A DNA stretch of 9,382 nucleotides from an uncultured beta proteobacterium (GCA_903843315.1 CAIMPQ010000072.1:1-9382); one strand, 5' to 3'; counted from the first letter of the stretch, positions 1 to 6,563 are shown. Made by a program: numbers and translations. The notes: a model not told the origin generated them from the letters alone.

Positions 1-1158
1 ATCCCCGGTGTTACTTATAGTTTCTCTCAATATATTCAAGATAACGTGAATGAGGCTTTGTCTGGTGTAAAGGGTGAAAACTCAGTCAAGATTTATGGAA
101 CAGATCTTGAGGTCTTGGATCAGAAGGCCCATGAGGTCATCAACCAACTAAAACTAGTCCGTGGCGTGGCTGATGAAGGTATCTTGAAAGAACTTGGTCA
201 GCCCACACTGAATATTCAGATTGATCGGGATCGCGCAGCGCGCTACGGCATCAACATGAATGATATTCAAACAGTTGTAGCCAATGCCATTGGTGGCGCA
301 GCAGTAACGAACTTACTCGAAGATGAAAAAACCTTTGGTATTGCGATTCGTCTGAATGAGGGCAGTCGTAATGACGTAGCAGATATTGGTCATTTATTGG
401 TGGATTCTCCTGATGGGATGAAAATCCCACTTTCAATGGTGGCGACTGTTCAATTAACGGATGGCCCCTTCTTTATTTATCGCGAAGCGGGTAAGCGGTA
501 TATCGCCATTAAATTTAGTGTACGTGACCGTGACTTGGGCAGTGCTGTGGAAGATGCGCAATTCTTAGTTGAAAAGAATATTACTTTGCCGCCAAATTAC
601 TCGATTAGCTGGGATGGTCAGTTCAACCAGATGAAGCAGGCGCAGAAGAAGCTGATGTTGATTGTGCCTTTAGCGCTCTTGGGCATCTTCTTACTCCTCG
701 TGAGTGCGTTTGGTAACTTCCGTGATGCATTCATTGTGATGATTAATGTGCCATTTGCGGCTATTGGTGGGGTGATTGCATTGCATCTCGCCGGAGAGAC
801 GCTCAGTATCTCAGCCTTCTTCGGGTTCTTGTCGCTCTTTGGTATTGCAATTCAGGATGGCGTGATTCTCATTTCCTTTATTAATAAGACTGCTGCTACT
901 GAGCATGGTGAGATGAAAGACATCATGGTCGAAGGTGCATCATTGCGCGTGCGCCCCGTATTAATGACTGCTGCACTTTCTGGCTTAGGTTTATTGCCTG
1001 CTGCGCTATCTCACTCGATTGGTTCTGAGGCACAACGCCCTTTAGCGTTGGTAATTGTGGGAGGTATGGTAACTACCACTATCTTGACACTCTTGGTGTT
1101 GCCGGTAATTTATGGCTGGTTCAGAGGACGCGCCTTAACTCCAGCAAGTAATATTTAA
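1..1158 (+). CDS. RND heavy-metal efflux pump, CusA/CzcA family (C-terminal part, 5' truncated)
   Basis: Inner-membrane proton-driven pump subunit of a tripartite RND system; the CusA/CzcA (HME) branch exports metal cations together with a periplasmic adaptor and an outer-membrane channel. The reading frame is open from base 1, so the start and the N-terminal half are outside the window; 385 residues are seen. A porter-domain segment begins with SFSQYIQDNVNEALSGVKGE, typical of the HME branch. It is followed by five hydrophobic helices corresponding to TM8-TM12, at about nucleotides 652-715, 727-792, 808-885, 952-1018 and 1045-1128. The segment FGIAIQDGVILISFINK in the fourth-last to third-last helix region matches the conserved TM10 region. 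The metal specificity cannot be read from this fragment. The gene ends with TAA, 39 bases before surE, with no obvious terminator between them. Family is confident; the CusA versus CzcA label is not. Confidence 0.93.
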   Translation: MPGVTYSFSQYIQDNVNEALSGVKGENSVKIYGTDLEVLDQKAHEVINQLKLVRGVADEGILKELGQPTLNIQIDRDRAARYGINMNDIQTVVANAIGGAAVTNLLEDEKTFGIAIRLNEGSRNDVADIGHLLVDSPDGMKIPLSMVATVQLTDGPFFIYREAGKRYIAIKFSVRDRDLGSAVEDAQFLVEKNITLPPNYSISWDGQFNQMKQAQKKLMLIVPLALLGIFLLLVSAFGNFRDAFIVMINVPFAAIGGVIALHLAGETLSISAFFGFLSLFGIAIQDGVILISFINKTAATEHGEMKDIMVEGASLRVRPVLMTAALSGLGLLPAALSHSIGSEAQRPLALVIVGGMVTTTILTLLVLPVIYGWFRGRALTPASNI

Positions 1159-1197
1159 ATTAGTTAACTAGTAGATAAGTGAAAGTAATGAATACCC

Positions 1198-1986
1198 ATG
1201 AGTGAACGTCAGCCCCATATCTTGGTTTCGAATGATGATGGTTATTTAGCTCCTGGCCTACTAGCTTTGGTCAATGCTGTGCGTCCCTTGGGTCGTATTA
1301 CCGTGATTGCCCCTGAGCAAAATCATAGCGGTGCTTCTAATTCCTTAACGCTCTCTAGGCCGCTCTCGATTCATCGGGTGGCTGGCGGAGAGCGTGATGG
1401 CTTCTTCTTTATTAATGGCACGCCGACCGATTGCGTCCACGTTGCTATGACTGGCTTTTTGGATGAGAAACCCGATCTCGTAATTTCAGGTATTAACCAG
1501 GGTGAAAATATGGGTGAGGATGTTCTATATTCAGGTACGGTAGCAGCTGCAGTTGAAGGGGTGATGTTTGGCGTTCCCGGAATTGCGTTCTCTCAAATTG
1601 ATCGTGGTTGGAATCGCATTGAAGATGCTGCTAAAGCAGCCCATGATGTTGTGGCACAAATGTTAGTTTCAACATTAGCCCGCACTGAAGGAACGGCTAC
1701 TTTGCTCAACGTCAATATTCCCAATCGTCCTTATGCAGATTTATTTCGTTGGCGTGTAACGCGCTTAGGTAATCGCCATCATTCACAACCCGTAGTGGTT
1801 CAAGATAGTCCGCGCGGCGATAAGATCTATTGGATCGGAGCGGCTGGGGATGTCAAAGAGGGTTCTGAAGGTACTGACTTTCATGCAGTTGCCGAAGGAT
1901 GCATCTCTATTACGCCAATGCAACTCGATTTAACCCATCATGCCCGCTTAGCAGCGATGTGTGCGAATGGTTGGGATCGCGGTTGA
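1198..1986 (+). CDS. surE: 5'/3'-nucleotidase SurE
   Basis: Metal-dependent cytoplasmic phosphatase that removes phosphate from nucleoside 5'- and 3'-monophosphates; family members also act on short polyphosphate. The protein has 262 residues, close to the usual ~250. The N-terminal ILVSNDDGYLAPG contains the metal-binding Asp13-Asp14 pair. QNHSG supplies Ser44, and VISGINQGEN supplies Asn100, the other two expected metal ligands. INGTPTDCVH and YSGTVAAAVEG are also family signatures. The ATG at 1198 is chosen because it places the NDDG motif at the normal distance from the N-terminus. The Shine-Dalgarno is weak (GAAAG upstream). It is the first gene of a tight operon: its TGA overlaps the likely TTG start of pcm. 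SurE and Pcm are classically neighbours, linked to survival in stationary phase and to repair of damaged molecules. Confidence 0.96.
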   Translation: MSERQPHILVSNDDGYLAPGLLALVNAVRPLGRITVIAPEQNHSGASNSLTLSRPLSIHRVAGGERDGFFFINGTPTDCVHVAMTGFLDEKPDLVISGINQGENMGEDVLYSGTVAAAVEGVMFGVPGIAFSQIDRGWNRIEDAAKAAHDVVAQMLVSTLARTEGTATLLNVNIPNRPYADLFRWRVTRLGNRHHSQPVVVQDSPRGDKIYWIGAAGDVKEGSEGTDFHAVAEGCISITPMQLDLTHHARLAAMCANGWDRG

Positions 1987-2639
1987 AGGCTCCAACAGAA
2001 CGTTTCGCAGCTTACCGTCAAGCGCTGGCAGCTAAAGTACACGCCAGCGGTGTTAAGCACGGCAAAACCTTAGAGGCAATAGCCACTGTTCCGCGCCATG
2101 CATTTATGGATGCGGGTTTGCATGCGCAAGCGTATGAAGATACCGCACTGCCCATTGGTCATGAACAAACGATCTCCAAGCCATCGGTTGTGGCTCGCAT
2201 GATTGAGTTATTGCATAAACCCAGACATAAGCTGGGTAAAGTATTAGAAATTGGTACTGGCTGTGGATATCAAGCAGCAGTTCTCAGCCTTTTGGCGGAC
2301 GAAGTTTATTCAGTAGAGCGCATTCGGCCACTACATGATATGGCCAGAGCAAAGTTACGCCCATTCCGAATTAATAATTTACGCCTGATTTACGGTGATG
2401 GTATTTTGGGCTTGCCGCAAGCCGCGCCCTTTGATGGGATTATTCTGGCAGCAGCAGGGCTGGGAATTCCGGATGCCTTATTGGACCAATTAGCTATTGG
2501 CGGTCGTTTAGTTGCCCCCGTTGCTAAAAATGAGAAAGAACAACAACTCATCATGGTCGAAAGAATGAGCTCCCAGCGCTATCAAAGGACTGTGCTGGAC
2601 GAGGTCTTTTTTGTCCCCTTACAATCAGGGGTAGTATGA
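1983..2639 (+). CDS. pcm: Protein-L-isoaspartate O-methyltransferase
   Basis: Uses S-adenosylmethionine to methylate the carboxyl group of abnormal L-isoaspartyl residues, starting repair of aged proteins in the cytoplasm. Signatures seen: ALPIGHEQTISKPSVVARMI (residues 55-74, the substrate-side motif), the SAM-binding loop VLEIGTGCGYQ (87-97), FDGIILAAAG, and IGGRLVAPV. The frame is open upstream to an ATG at 1899, but that would overlap surE by 88 bases. I prefer the TTG at 1983, which overlaps the surE stop (TTGA) and gives 218 residues, close to the 208 of E. coli Pcm. A GTG at 1959 is a second option. It lacks the long Ala/Pro-rich N-terminal extension found in some Burkholderia Pcm proteins. 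Its TGA overlaps the nlpD ATG, so translation is probably coupled along surE-pcm-nlpD. Confidence 0.93.
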   Translation: MKAPTERFAAYRQALAAKVHASGVKHGKTLEAIATVPRHAFMDAGLHAQAYEDTALPIGHEQTISKPSVVARMIELLHKPRHKLGKVLEIGTGCGYQAAVLSLLADEVYSVERIRPLHDMARAKLRPFRINNLRLIYGDGILGLPQAAPFDGIILAAAGLGIPDALLDQLAIGGRLVAPVAKNEKEQQLIMVERMSSQRYQRTVLDEVFFVPLQSGVV

Positions 2640-3433
2640 GATCTATCGTAAATTCAATACCTAATATGCCTAAAAGCTTATCCAAAAGTTTCTTGATCGC
2701 TCTTCTGTCTGCATCATTGCTGCTGATTGGGGGTTGCTCTACACCTCGCACTAAACCAGCCAGTGTGACTGATCGCACTAGCAGTACTGTAGAGCCAACC
2801 CCCCCAGGTTACTATCGTGTTAAAAAAGGTGACACCTTAGCGCGGATCGCCTTAGATAATGGTCAAGCACCGCGGGATGTGGCGCAATGGAATAGCGCTG
2901 CAAATCCCAGCTTTAATCCAAACGTGATTGAGGTGGGCGACTTAATCATCGTTAAGGCGCCAGCGGGATCGAAGGCTGCAAAGGCTCCTGAGAAAAAATC
3001 AACGCCTGCTGTAGAGAAGTCAGAAACATCTTCCCCCTCCCTAGAAGTAGCAAAATCTGAAGTGGTGGCTGAACCGGGCATTCGTTTGTCTTGGCCAGCC
3101 AAAGGCAAGGTTAGCGCTGAATTTAGTGAAAGCAATAAAGGTATTGATATCGCAGGCAAAGTCGGCGAGCCAGTACTTGCTGCATCTGACGGTAAGGTGG
3201 TTTATGCCGGTAACAGTTTGCGCGGTTATGGCAATTTAATCATTGTTAAGCATGACAACACTTACCTGACTGCTTACGCTCACAACAGCAAACTCTTGGT
3301 AAAAGAGGGTGACACTGTGCGCAAGGGTCAGAAGATTGCCGAAATGGGGGACACAGATACCAACGCCCCTAAACTCCATTTTGAATTACGCGTCAACGGT
3401 AAGCCAGTTAATCCCACTCCGTATTTGCAGTAA
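2636..3433 (+). CDS. nlpD: NlpD-like lipoprotein: LysM plus degenerate M23 (LytM) domain
   Basis: Probable outer-membrane lipoprotein that binds peptidoglycan and activates a cell-division amidase (AmiC in E. coli), by homology to NlpD. The hydrophobic signal ends in LLLIGGC, giving a lipidated Cys34. A second ATG at 2666 (residue 11) would give Cys24, a more usual signal length, so the true start may be either; the 2636 ATG has AGGGG just upstream and overlaps the pcm stop (ATGA). A LysM domain spans about residues 59-107 (YYRVKKGDTLARIA). A low-complexity Ala/Lys/Ser/Glu linker follows, then an M23 domain at about 153-264. The zinc site is broken: the position giving the His of HxGxD reads NKGID, and the HxH motif reads KLHFE. 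This matches NlpD-type activators, not active endopeptidases. The next gene starts 24 bases downstream; rpoS, the common neighbour, is not there. Confidence 0.92.
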   Translation: MRSIVNSIPNMPKSLSKSFLIALLSASLLLIGGCSTPRTKPASVTDRTSSTVEPTPPGYYRVKKGDTLARIALDNGQAPRDVAQWNSAANPSFNPNVIEVGDLIIVKAPAGSKAAKAPEKKSTPAVEKSETSSPSLEVAKSEVVAEPGIRLSWPAKGKVSAEFSESNKGIDIAGKVGEPVLAASDGKVVYAGNSLRGYGNLIIVKHDNTYLTAYAHNSKLLVKEGDTVRKGQKIAEMGDTDTNAPKLHFELRVNGKPVNPTPYLQ

Positions 3434-3457
3434 TGCTACTGAAATAGGGTAAGGGCC

Positions 3458-4279
3458 ATGGCCACTGTTCTGGTATTTGATATTGAGACCATTCCAGATG
3501 TCACTGGACTGCGTCGTCTAGAAGATTATCCAGATTCCATGAGCGATGTCGAGGTTGCTGCCAAAGCAATGGCGGACCGTGCCACCAAAACCGGAAGCGA
3601 ATTTCTGCCCCTGTATTTGCAAAAGATCGTTGCGATTTCCTGTGTGATTCGCAGAACCACCAAAGAGGGTGCTCCCCAGATTAAGGTTGGTACCTTAGGC
3701 ACCCCACAGGACGAAGAAAAAGTCTTGGTACAAGCATTCTTTGATTTAATCGAAAAGTACACACCCCAATTGGTTTCCTGGAATGGGAGTGGCTTTGATT
3801 TACCAGTACTTCATTACCGCGCATTAGCAAATCATATTCAAGCACCGCGGTATTGGGAGATGGGCGAGAGCCAAGACTCAGACAGTCGCGAATTCAAATG
3901 GAATAACTACATTAGCCGTTATCACATGCGCCATCTCGATATGATGGATTTGCTCGCTAAATTCAACGGTCGGGCTAATGCACCCTTGGACGGCTTAGCA
4001 AAGCTTTGTGGATTCCCAGGCAAGATGGGTATGGATGGCAGTCAAGTGTGGCCCGCCTATCAAGAGGGTAAGATCAATGATATTCGTCGTTATTGTGAAA
4101 CCGATGTCGTCAATACTTACTTAATGTATTGCCGCTTCCAATTGTTGCGCGGCGGTTTCTCATTAGAAGAGTATCAAGAAGAAATTGATTATGTAAAAGC
4201 CTATTTAGAAAAAGAAGCTAAAGAGCCAAACGGTGGACAGTGGCAAGAATACCTCCAAGGTTTTGCTCCGAATGCGTAG
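3458..4279 (+). CDS. Predicted 3'-5' exonuclease related to the PolB exonuclease domain
   Basis: Stand-alone DEDD-type nuclease (the COG3298 / DNA_pol_B_exo2 type), expected to remove nucleotides from 3' ends using two metal ions; its physiological substrate is not established. 273 residues. Exo I is VFDIETIPD (Asp8, Glu10), Exo II is SWNGSGFDLPVL (Asn109 and Asp114), and Exo III is RRYCETDVVNTY (Tyr212 and Asp216), which makes it DEDDy. HLDMMDLLAKFNGRANAPLDG is also characteristic of the family (seen here from residue 159). All catalytic residues appear present. The ATG at 3458 has TAAGGG a few bases upstream. Its TAG overlaps the start of rlmD by 8 bases, so the two are likely translated together. 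It occupies the position after nlpD where rpoS commonly lies. Confidence 0.9.
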   Translation: MATVLVFDIETIPDVTGLRRLEDYPDSMSDVEVAAKAMADRATKTGSEFLPLYLQKIVAISCVIRRTTKEGAPQIKVGTLGTPQDEEKVLVQAFFDLIEKYTPQLVSWNGSGFDLPVLHYRALANHIQAPRYWEMGESQDSDSREFKWNNYISRYHMRHLDMMDLLAKFNGRANAPLDGLAKLCGFPGKMGMDGSQVWPAYQEGKINDIRRYCETDVVNTYLMYCRFQLLRGGFSLEEYQEEIDYVKAYLEKEAKEPNGGQWQEYLQGFAPNA

Positions 4280-5699
4280 AGGGGCTAAGCCAGTCAATAT
4301 TGAAGTGACTGCGCCAATTCAAGTTGAAGCCCTAGATTTAGATGCCCAAGGTATTGCCCGTCTAGCGCCCAATGACGAGGAGCTTATCCAAGGTCAAAGC
4401 GGAAAGGTTCTCTTTATCAAAGGCGCATTACCGACAGAGTTGGTCACCTATACGATCACCAGTGAAAAAGCCCGTTTTAGTAAGGCGAAAGTACGCGAGA
4501 TATTAAAGCCAGCTGTATTCAGAGCAGAACCCAAATGCAAAGCTTTCGGAATCTGCGGTGGTTGCACAATGCAGCACTTAGACATTCGAGCACAAGTAGC
4601 GATGAAGCAGCGCGTCCTGGAAGATGATCTTCAGCACATTGCCAAAGTAAAACCATTAGAAATTCTGCGCCCCATGGGAGGTCCCGCTTGGGAGTACCGC
4701 CATCGAGCACGTTTAAGTGCCGTGAATCGCTCCATTAAGAAGGGCACAGTACTGATTGGATTTCATGAAGGGAAGAGTGGTTATGTCGCTGACATGCTTG
4801 CCTGCGAAATTCTGCCAAAGTATGTTTCCGTATTACTCCCCGAGATGCGTAAATTGGTTATGGGCTTATCGATCGTCGATCGCATGCCGCAAATTGAAAT
4901 CGCGGTAGGTGAGCCAGAAGAACCGGGGTCTGATGATCCTCAGAAGGCTCAACCAGTCACTGCATTGGTATTCCGCAACCTCTTGCCGTTAACAGCGGCC
5001 GACGAGGCGCTTTTAAGGACATTTGCTGACGATCATCAAGTATGGATTTGGTTGCAACCCAAAGGGATTGAGACTGTAGCACCGTTTTACCCAGAAACAG
5101 GCAAGCTTTGCTATCGCCTCCCTGAGTTTGAAATCGAGATGCCTTTTAAGCCAGCGGATTTCACGCAAGTCAATCACATGATGAATCGCGCACTCGTGAG
5201 TAGAGCCATGCGTTTATTGGAAGTAAAAAATACGGATCGCATACTCGATTTATTTTGCGGCATTGGTAATTTCACCTTACCCCTTGCGAGAAAAGCAAAA
5301 GCAGTTTTAGGAATTGAAGGATTGGCCAGCTTAACTGCTAGAGCAACAGAAAATGCCGAACATAACGGCCTCACTGATAAAGCCAGCTTTATGCAAAGTG
5401 ATTTGTTTGAAATCACCACAGAAACCATTGCCTCATGGGGAAAAGCAGAGCGTTGGCTGATGGATCCGCCGCGCGAAGGGGCGATGGAAATCTGTAAAGC
5501 GCTTGCACAATTGCATACTCAAGCAAGCGACTTACTTCCTGAACGGATTGTGTATGTCTCTTGTAATCCCAAGACCTTGGCAAGAGATGTGGAGATCTTG
5601 TGTCATCACGCAGGCTATACGCTCAGTAGTGCAGGGATCATCAATATGTTTCCCCACACCTCCCACGTTGAGTCTATAGCCGTATTTGACCGCCTATAG
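4272..5699 (+). CDS. rlmD: 23S rRNA (uracil-5-)-methyltransferase RlmD
   Basis: Methylates U1939 of 23S rRNA (E. coli numbering) to m5U, using S-adenosylmethionine and carrying a 4Fe-4S cluster. 475 residues against 433 in E. coli; part of the extra length is an insert near residues 213-230 (EPEEPGSDDPQKAQP). An N-terminal TRAM-type RNA-binding domain covers about residues 10-80. The cluster cysteines are Cys89, Cys95 and Cys98 (CKAFGICGGC) plus Cys178 (ADMLACEIL). The SAM loop is LDLFCGIGNFTLPLA (about 326-339). DPPREGA (398-404) and VYVSCNP with the catalytic Cys431 follow. An upstream in-frame GTG at 4233 exists, but the ATG at 4272, inside the end of the exonuclease gene and with CAAGG about 11 bases upstream, fits better. 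It is the last gene of the operon; 380 bases without a long gene follow. Confidence 0.95.
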   Translation: MRRGAKPVNIEVTAPIQVEALDLDAQGIARLAPNDEELIQGQSGKVLFIKGALPTELVTYTITSEKARFSKAKVREILKPAVFRAEPKCKAFGICGGCTMQHLDIRAQVAMKQRVLEDDLQHIAKVKPLEILRPMGGPAWEYRHRARLSAVNRSIKKGTVLIGFHEGKSGYVADMLACEILPKYVSVLLPEMRKLVMGLSIVDRMPQIEIAVGEPEEPGSDDPQKAQPVTALVFRNLLPLTAADEALLRTFADDHQVWIWLQPKGIETVAPFYPETGKLCYRLPEFEIEMPFKPADFTQVNHMMNRALVSRAMRLLEVKNTDRILDLFCGIGNFTLPLARKAKAVLGIEGLASLTARATENAEHNGLTDKASFMQSDLFEITTETIASWGKAERWLMDPPREGAMEICKALAQLHTQASDLLPERIVYVSCNPKTLARDVEILCHHAGYTLSSAGIINMFPHTSHVESIAVFDRL

Positions 5700-5724
5700 A
5701 CCTCCAATTGAGCTGCAATGACCA

Positions 5725-5743
5725 TCTAAATCAATAATTTAGA
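5725..5743. repeat. AT-rich 7-bp hairpin downstream of rlmD
   Basis: Perfect inverted repeat TCTAAAT / ATTTAGA with the 5-base loop CAATA, 26 bases after the rlmD stop. It could act as a weak end-of-operon signal, but the stem has only one G/C pair and no clean T-tract follows (AGTATTTAAT), so a factor-independent terminator is doubtful. Confidence 0.45.
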
Positions 5744-5760
5744 AGTATTTAATCAACCTT

Positions 5761-5804
5761 GGCGCTAATTTAGTGCATCACGCATAGAAGCGGTGCACTA
5801 AGCC
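5761..5804. repeat. Imperfect long hairpin, TTAGTGCA / TGCACTAA
   Basis: Perfect 8-bp inverted repeat at 5770-5777 and 5794-5801, separated by 16 bases. Inside it a second small stem CGC / GCG (5781-5783 with 5790-5792) closes on a 6-base loop. Outside it GGC (5761-5763) can pair with GCC (5802-5804) across a one-sided bulge. No T-run follows, so it is not a standard terminator. It could be an operator or a structured RNA element upstream of the mini-protein at 5891; the role is unknown. Confidence 0.5.
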
Positions 5805-5842
5805 TAACTTCCTATCTTATAGAAGAGTAGATTGAAGTTGTC

Positions 5843-5858
5843 CAGCAGCTTATTGCTG
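5843..5858. repeat. Short inverted repeat CAGCA / TGCTG
   Basis: Five-base perfect arms with a 6-base centre (GCTTAT), lying 32 bases before the start of the mini-protein at 5891. It may form a small hairpin in its leader. Weak on its own; listed because it is the third inverted repeat in about 130 bases. Confidence 0.3.
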
Positions 5859-5879
5859 TTAATGATTTCATCCACTACT

Positions 5880-5884
5880 GGGAG
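5880..5884 (+). promoter_or_regulatory. Shine-Dalgarno of the 26-residue mini-protein
   Basis: GGGAG placed 6 bases before the ATG at 5891. Both spacing and sequence are good, better than those of surE or ispG in this window, and this is the main argument that the short frame is translated. Confidence 0.6.
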
Positions 5885-5890
5885 TGTGTC

Positions 5891-5971
5891 ATGAAAGCCT
5901 CGGATAGTTTTGTGATCTTATTGATTTTGATTGCATTGTCTTATGCGGTGAGCATGTTTGTAGCAAACTAA
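5891..5971 (+). CDS. Putative 26-residue single-pass membrane mini-protein
   Basis: I do not recognise this gene. It is a complete frame, ATG to TAA, of 26 codons. The predicted product starts MKASDS, continues as an uninterrupted hydrophobic stretch FVILLILIALSYAVSMFV (residues 7-24) and ends AN. That is one transmembrane helix with almost no loops, like small accessory subunits of transporters or oxidases such as KdpF or CydX; no sequence match to those is claimed. Support comes from the well-placed GGGAG at 5880-5884 and from its position in an otherwise empty gap between rlmD and the exported protein. It falls below the usual gene-calling length and may be missing from annotations. No convincing promoter was found. 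It could still be a chance frame. Confidence 0.55.
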   Translation: MKASDSFVILLILIALSYAVSMFVAN

Positions 5972-6028
5972 TCTAGCTAATTTTAGGTGGGCGTTCATTC
6001 CGCTGGAAATATAGTTAGGTTGATACAG

Positions 6029-6070
6029 TTGTGTGATAAAACGTCGTTATAGTATTTTAATTTCACACAA
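6029..6070. repeat. Inverted repeat TTGTGTGA / TCACACAA around the start region of the 6080 gene
   Basis: Perfect 8-bp arms at 6029-6036 and 6063-6070, with 26 bases between. A TATAGT element (6048-6053) lies between the arms, and the right arm touches the AAAGGGA Shine-Dalgarno of the next gene. It could be a pair of regulator half-sites or, if transcribed, a stem next to the ribosome binding site. Function is unproven. Confidence 0.45.
6048..6053 (+). promoter_or_regulatory. Possible -10 element (TATAGT) for the exported-protein gene
   Basis: TATAGT lies 26 bases before the ATG at 6080. The candidate -35 sequences are poorly spaced: TTGATA at 6020-6025 leaves a 22-base spacer and TTGTGT at 6029-6034 leaves 13. 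The promoter is therefore tentative and may need an activator. Confidence 0.3.
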
Positions 6071-6079
6071 AGGGATTTT

Positions 6080-6496
6080 ATGAAATCAGCTATCGGCCTC
6101 GCGCTTGGCCTGGGAATGAGTTTCCTTGTAAATGCGCAAACCATCCCAAGCTTAGCTAAGGTCTATAGTGGTAATACTGTTGAAACTTCAATCAACGCAT
6201 CCCAAAAGAATCCCAAAACACAGAATCAATCTATCACTGCCACATTAACCATTCTGAAACAAGATGGGCAGCATGTTGAGTTTATGTATCAAAATCCGAC
6301 TTATAAAGCTTATGAAATTGGCACCATCTCTGCAGATGGAAAGAAATTACAAATTGCGTATAAGGGCGGTTTTGGTGTCTACGACATTAGTGAAAATAAA
6401 TTGGTAGGATGCGGCTCTGGGCGAGCTAGTGAAGGCCCGATTAGCCAATGGGTGAATACCTACTACGCGTGGTGTGACGATTTAACTGCCAAGTGA
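6080..6496 (+). CDS. Exported protein of unknown function
   Basis: I do not recognise the family. 138 residues. A short basic start (MKSA), a hydrophobic core (GLALGLGMSFLV) and Ala-Gln at 19-20 form a good Sec signal peptide, with cleavage expected after VNA (residue 19). The mature part is about 119 residues, polar, and has alternating strand-like segments (SITATLTILKQ, HVEFMYQ, KKLQIAYKG), suggesting a small beta-rich periplasmic protein. It has exactly two cysteines, Cys111 and Cys132, which could form a disulfide after export. There is no lipobox. AAAGGGA ends 4 bases before the ATG, a clear ribosome binding site. The gene stands alone between the mini-protein and a convergent gene, with its own terminator. 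Confidence 0.82.
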   Translation: MKSAIGLALGLGMSFLVNAQTIPSLAKVYSGNTVETSINASQKNPKTQNQSITATLTILKQDGQHVEFMYQNPTYKAYEIGTISADGKKLQIAYKGGFGVYDISENKLVGCGSGRASEGPISQWVNTYYAWCDDLTAK

Positions 6497-6516
6497 TATT
6501 GGCGGCAAGACATAAA

Positions 6517-6543
6517 AATAAAGGCGCCTAGAGCGCCTTTATT
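6517..6543. terminator. Bidirectional intrinsic terminator between convergent genes
   Basis: Perfect 11-bp stem AATAAAGGCGC / GCGCCTTTATT with the 5-base loop CTAGA. The G/C core is flanked by A-rich sequence on the left (AAAAATAAA) and T-rich sequence on the right, so it reads as stem plus U-tract on either strand. It lies 20 bases after the exported-protein stop and 20 bases past the stop of the minus-strand gene, serving both. Confidence 0.9.
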
Positions 6544-6563
6544 CATGGGATTAAAAGGGATGC

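Noticed and set aside
1161..1170. Perfect 10-base palindrome TAGTTAACTA between the RND gene and surE
   Set aside because: Short and AT-rich, without a loop, T-tract or promoter context; probably chance.
2863..3159. 98-codon minus-strand open frame opposite nlpD
   Set aside because: Shadow of the LysM and linker coding sequence; no ribosome binding site and no domain.
5759..5777. Possible sigma-54 promoter (TTGGCGC ... GTGCA)
   Set aside because: GG and GC are 12 bases apart where sigma-54 promoters need 10, and the rest of the consensus does not fit.
6029..6070. CRP-type site TGTGA / TCACA
   Set aside because: The arms are separated by far more than the 6 bases of a CRP site; kept only as an unassigned inverted repeat.
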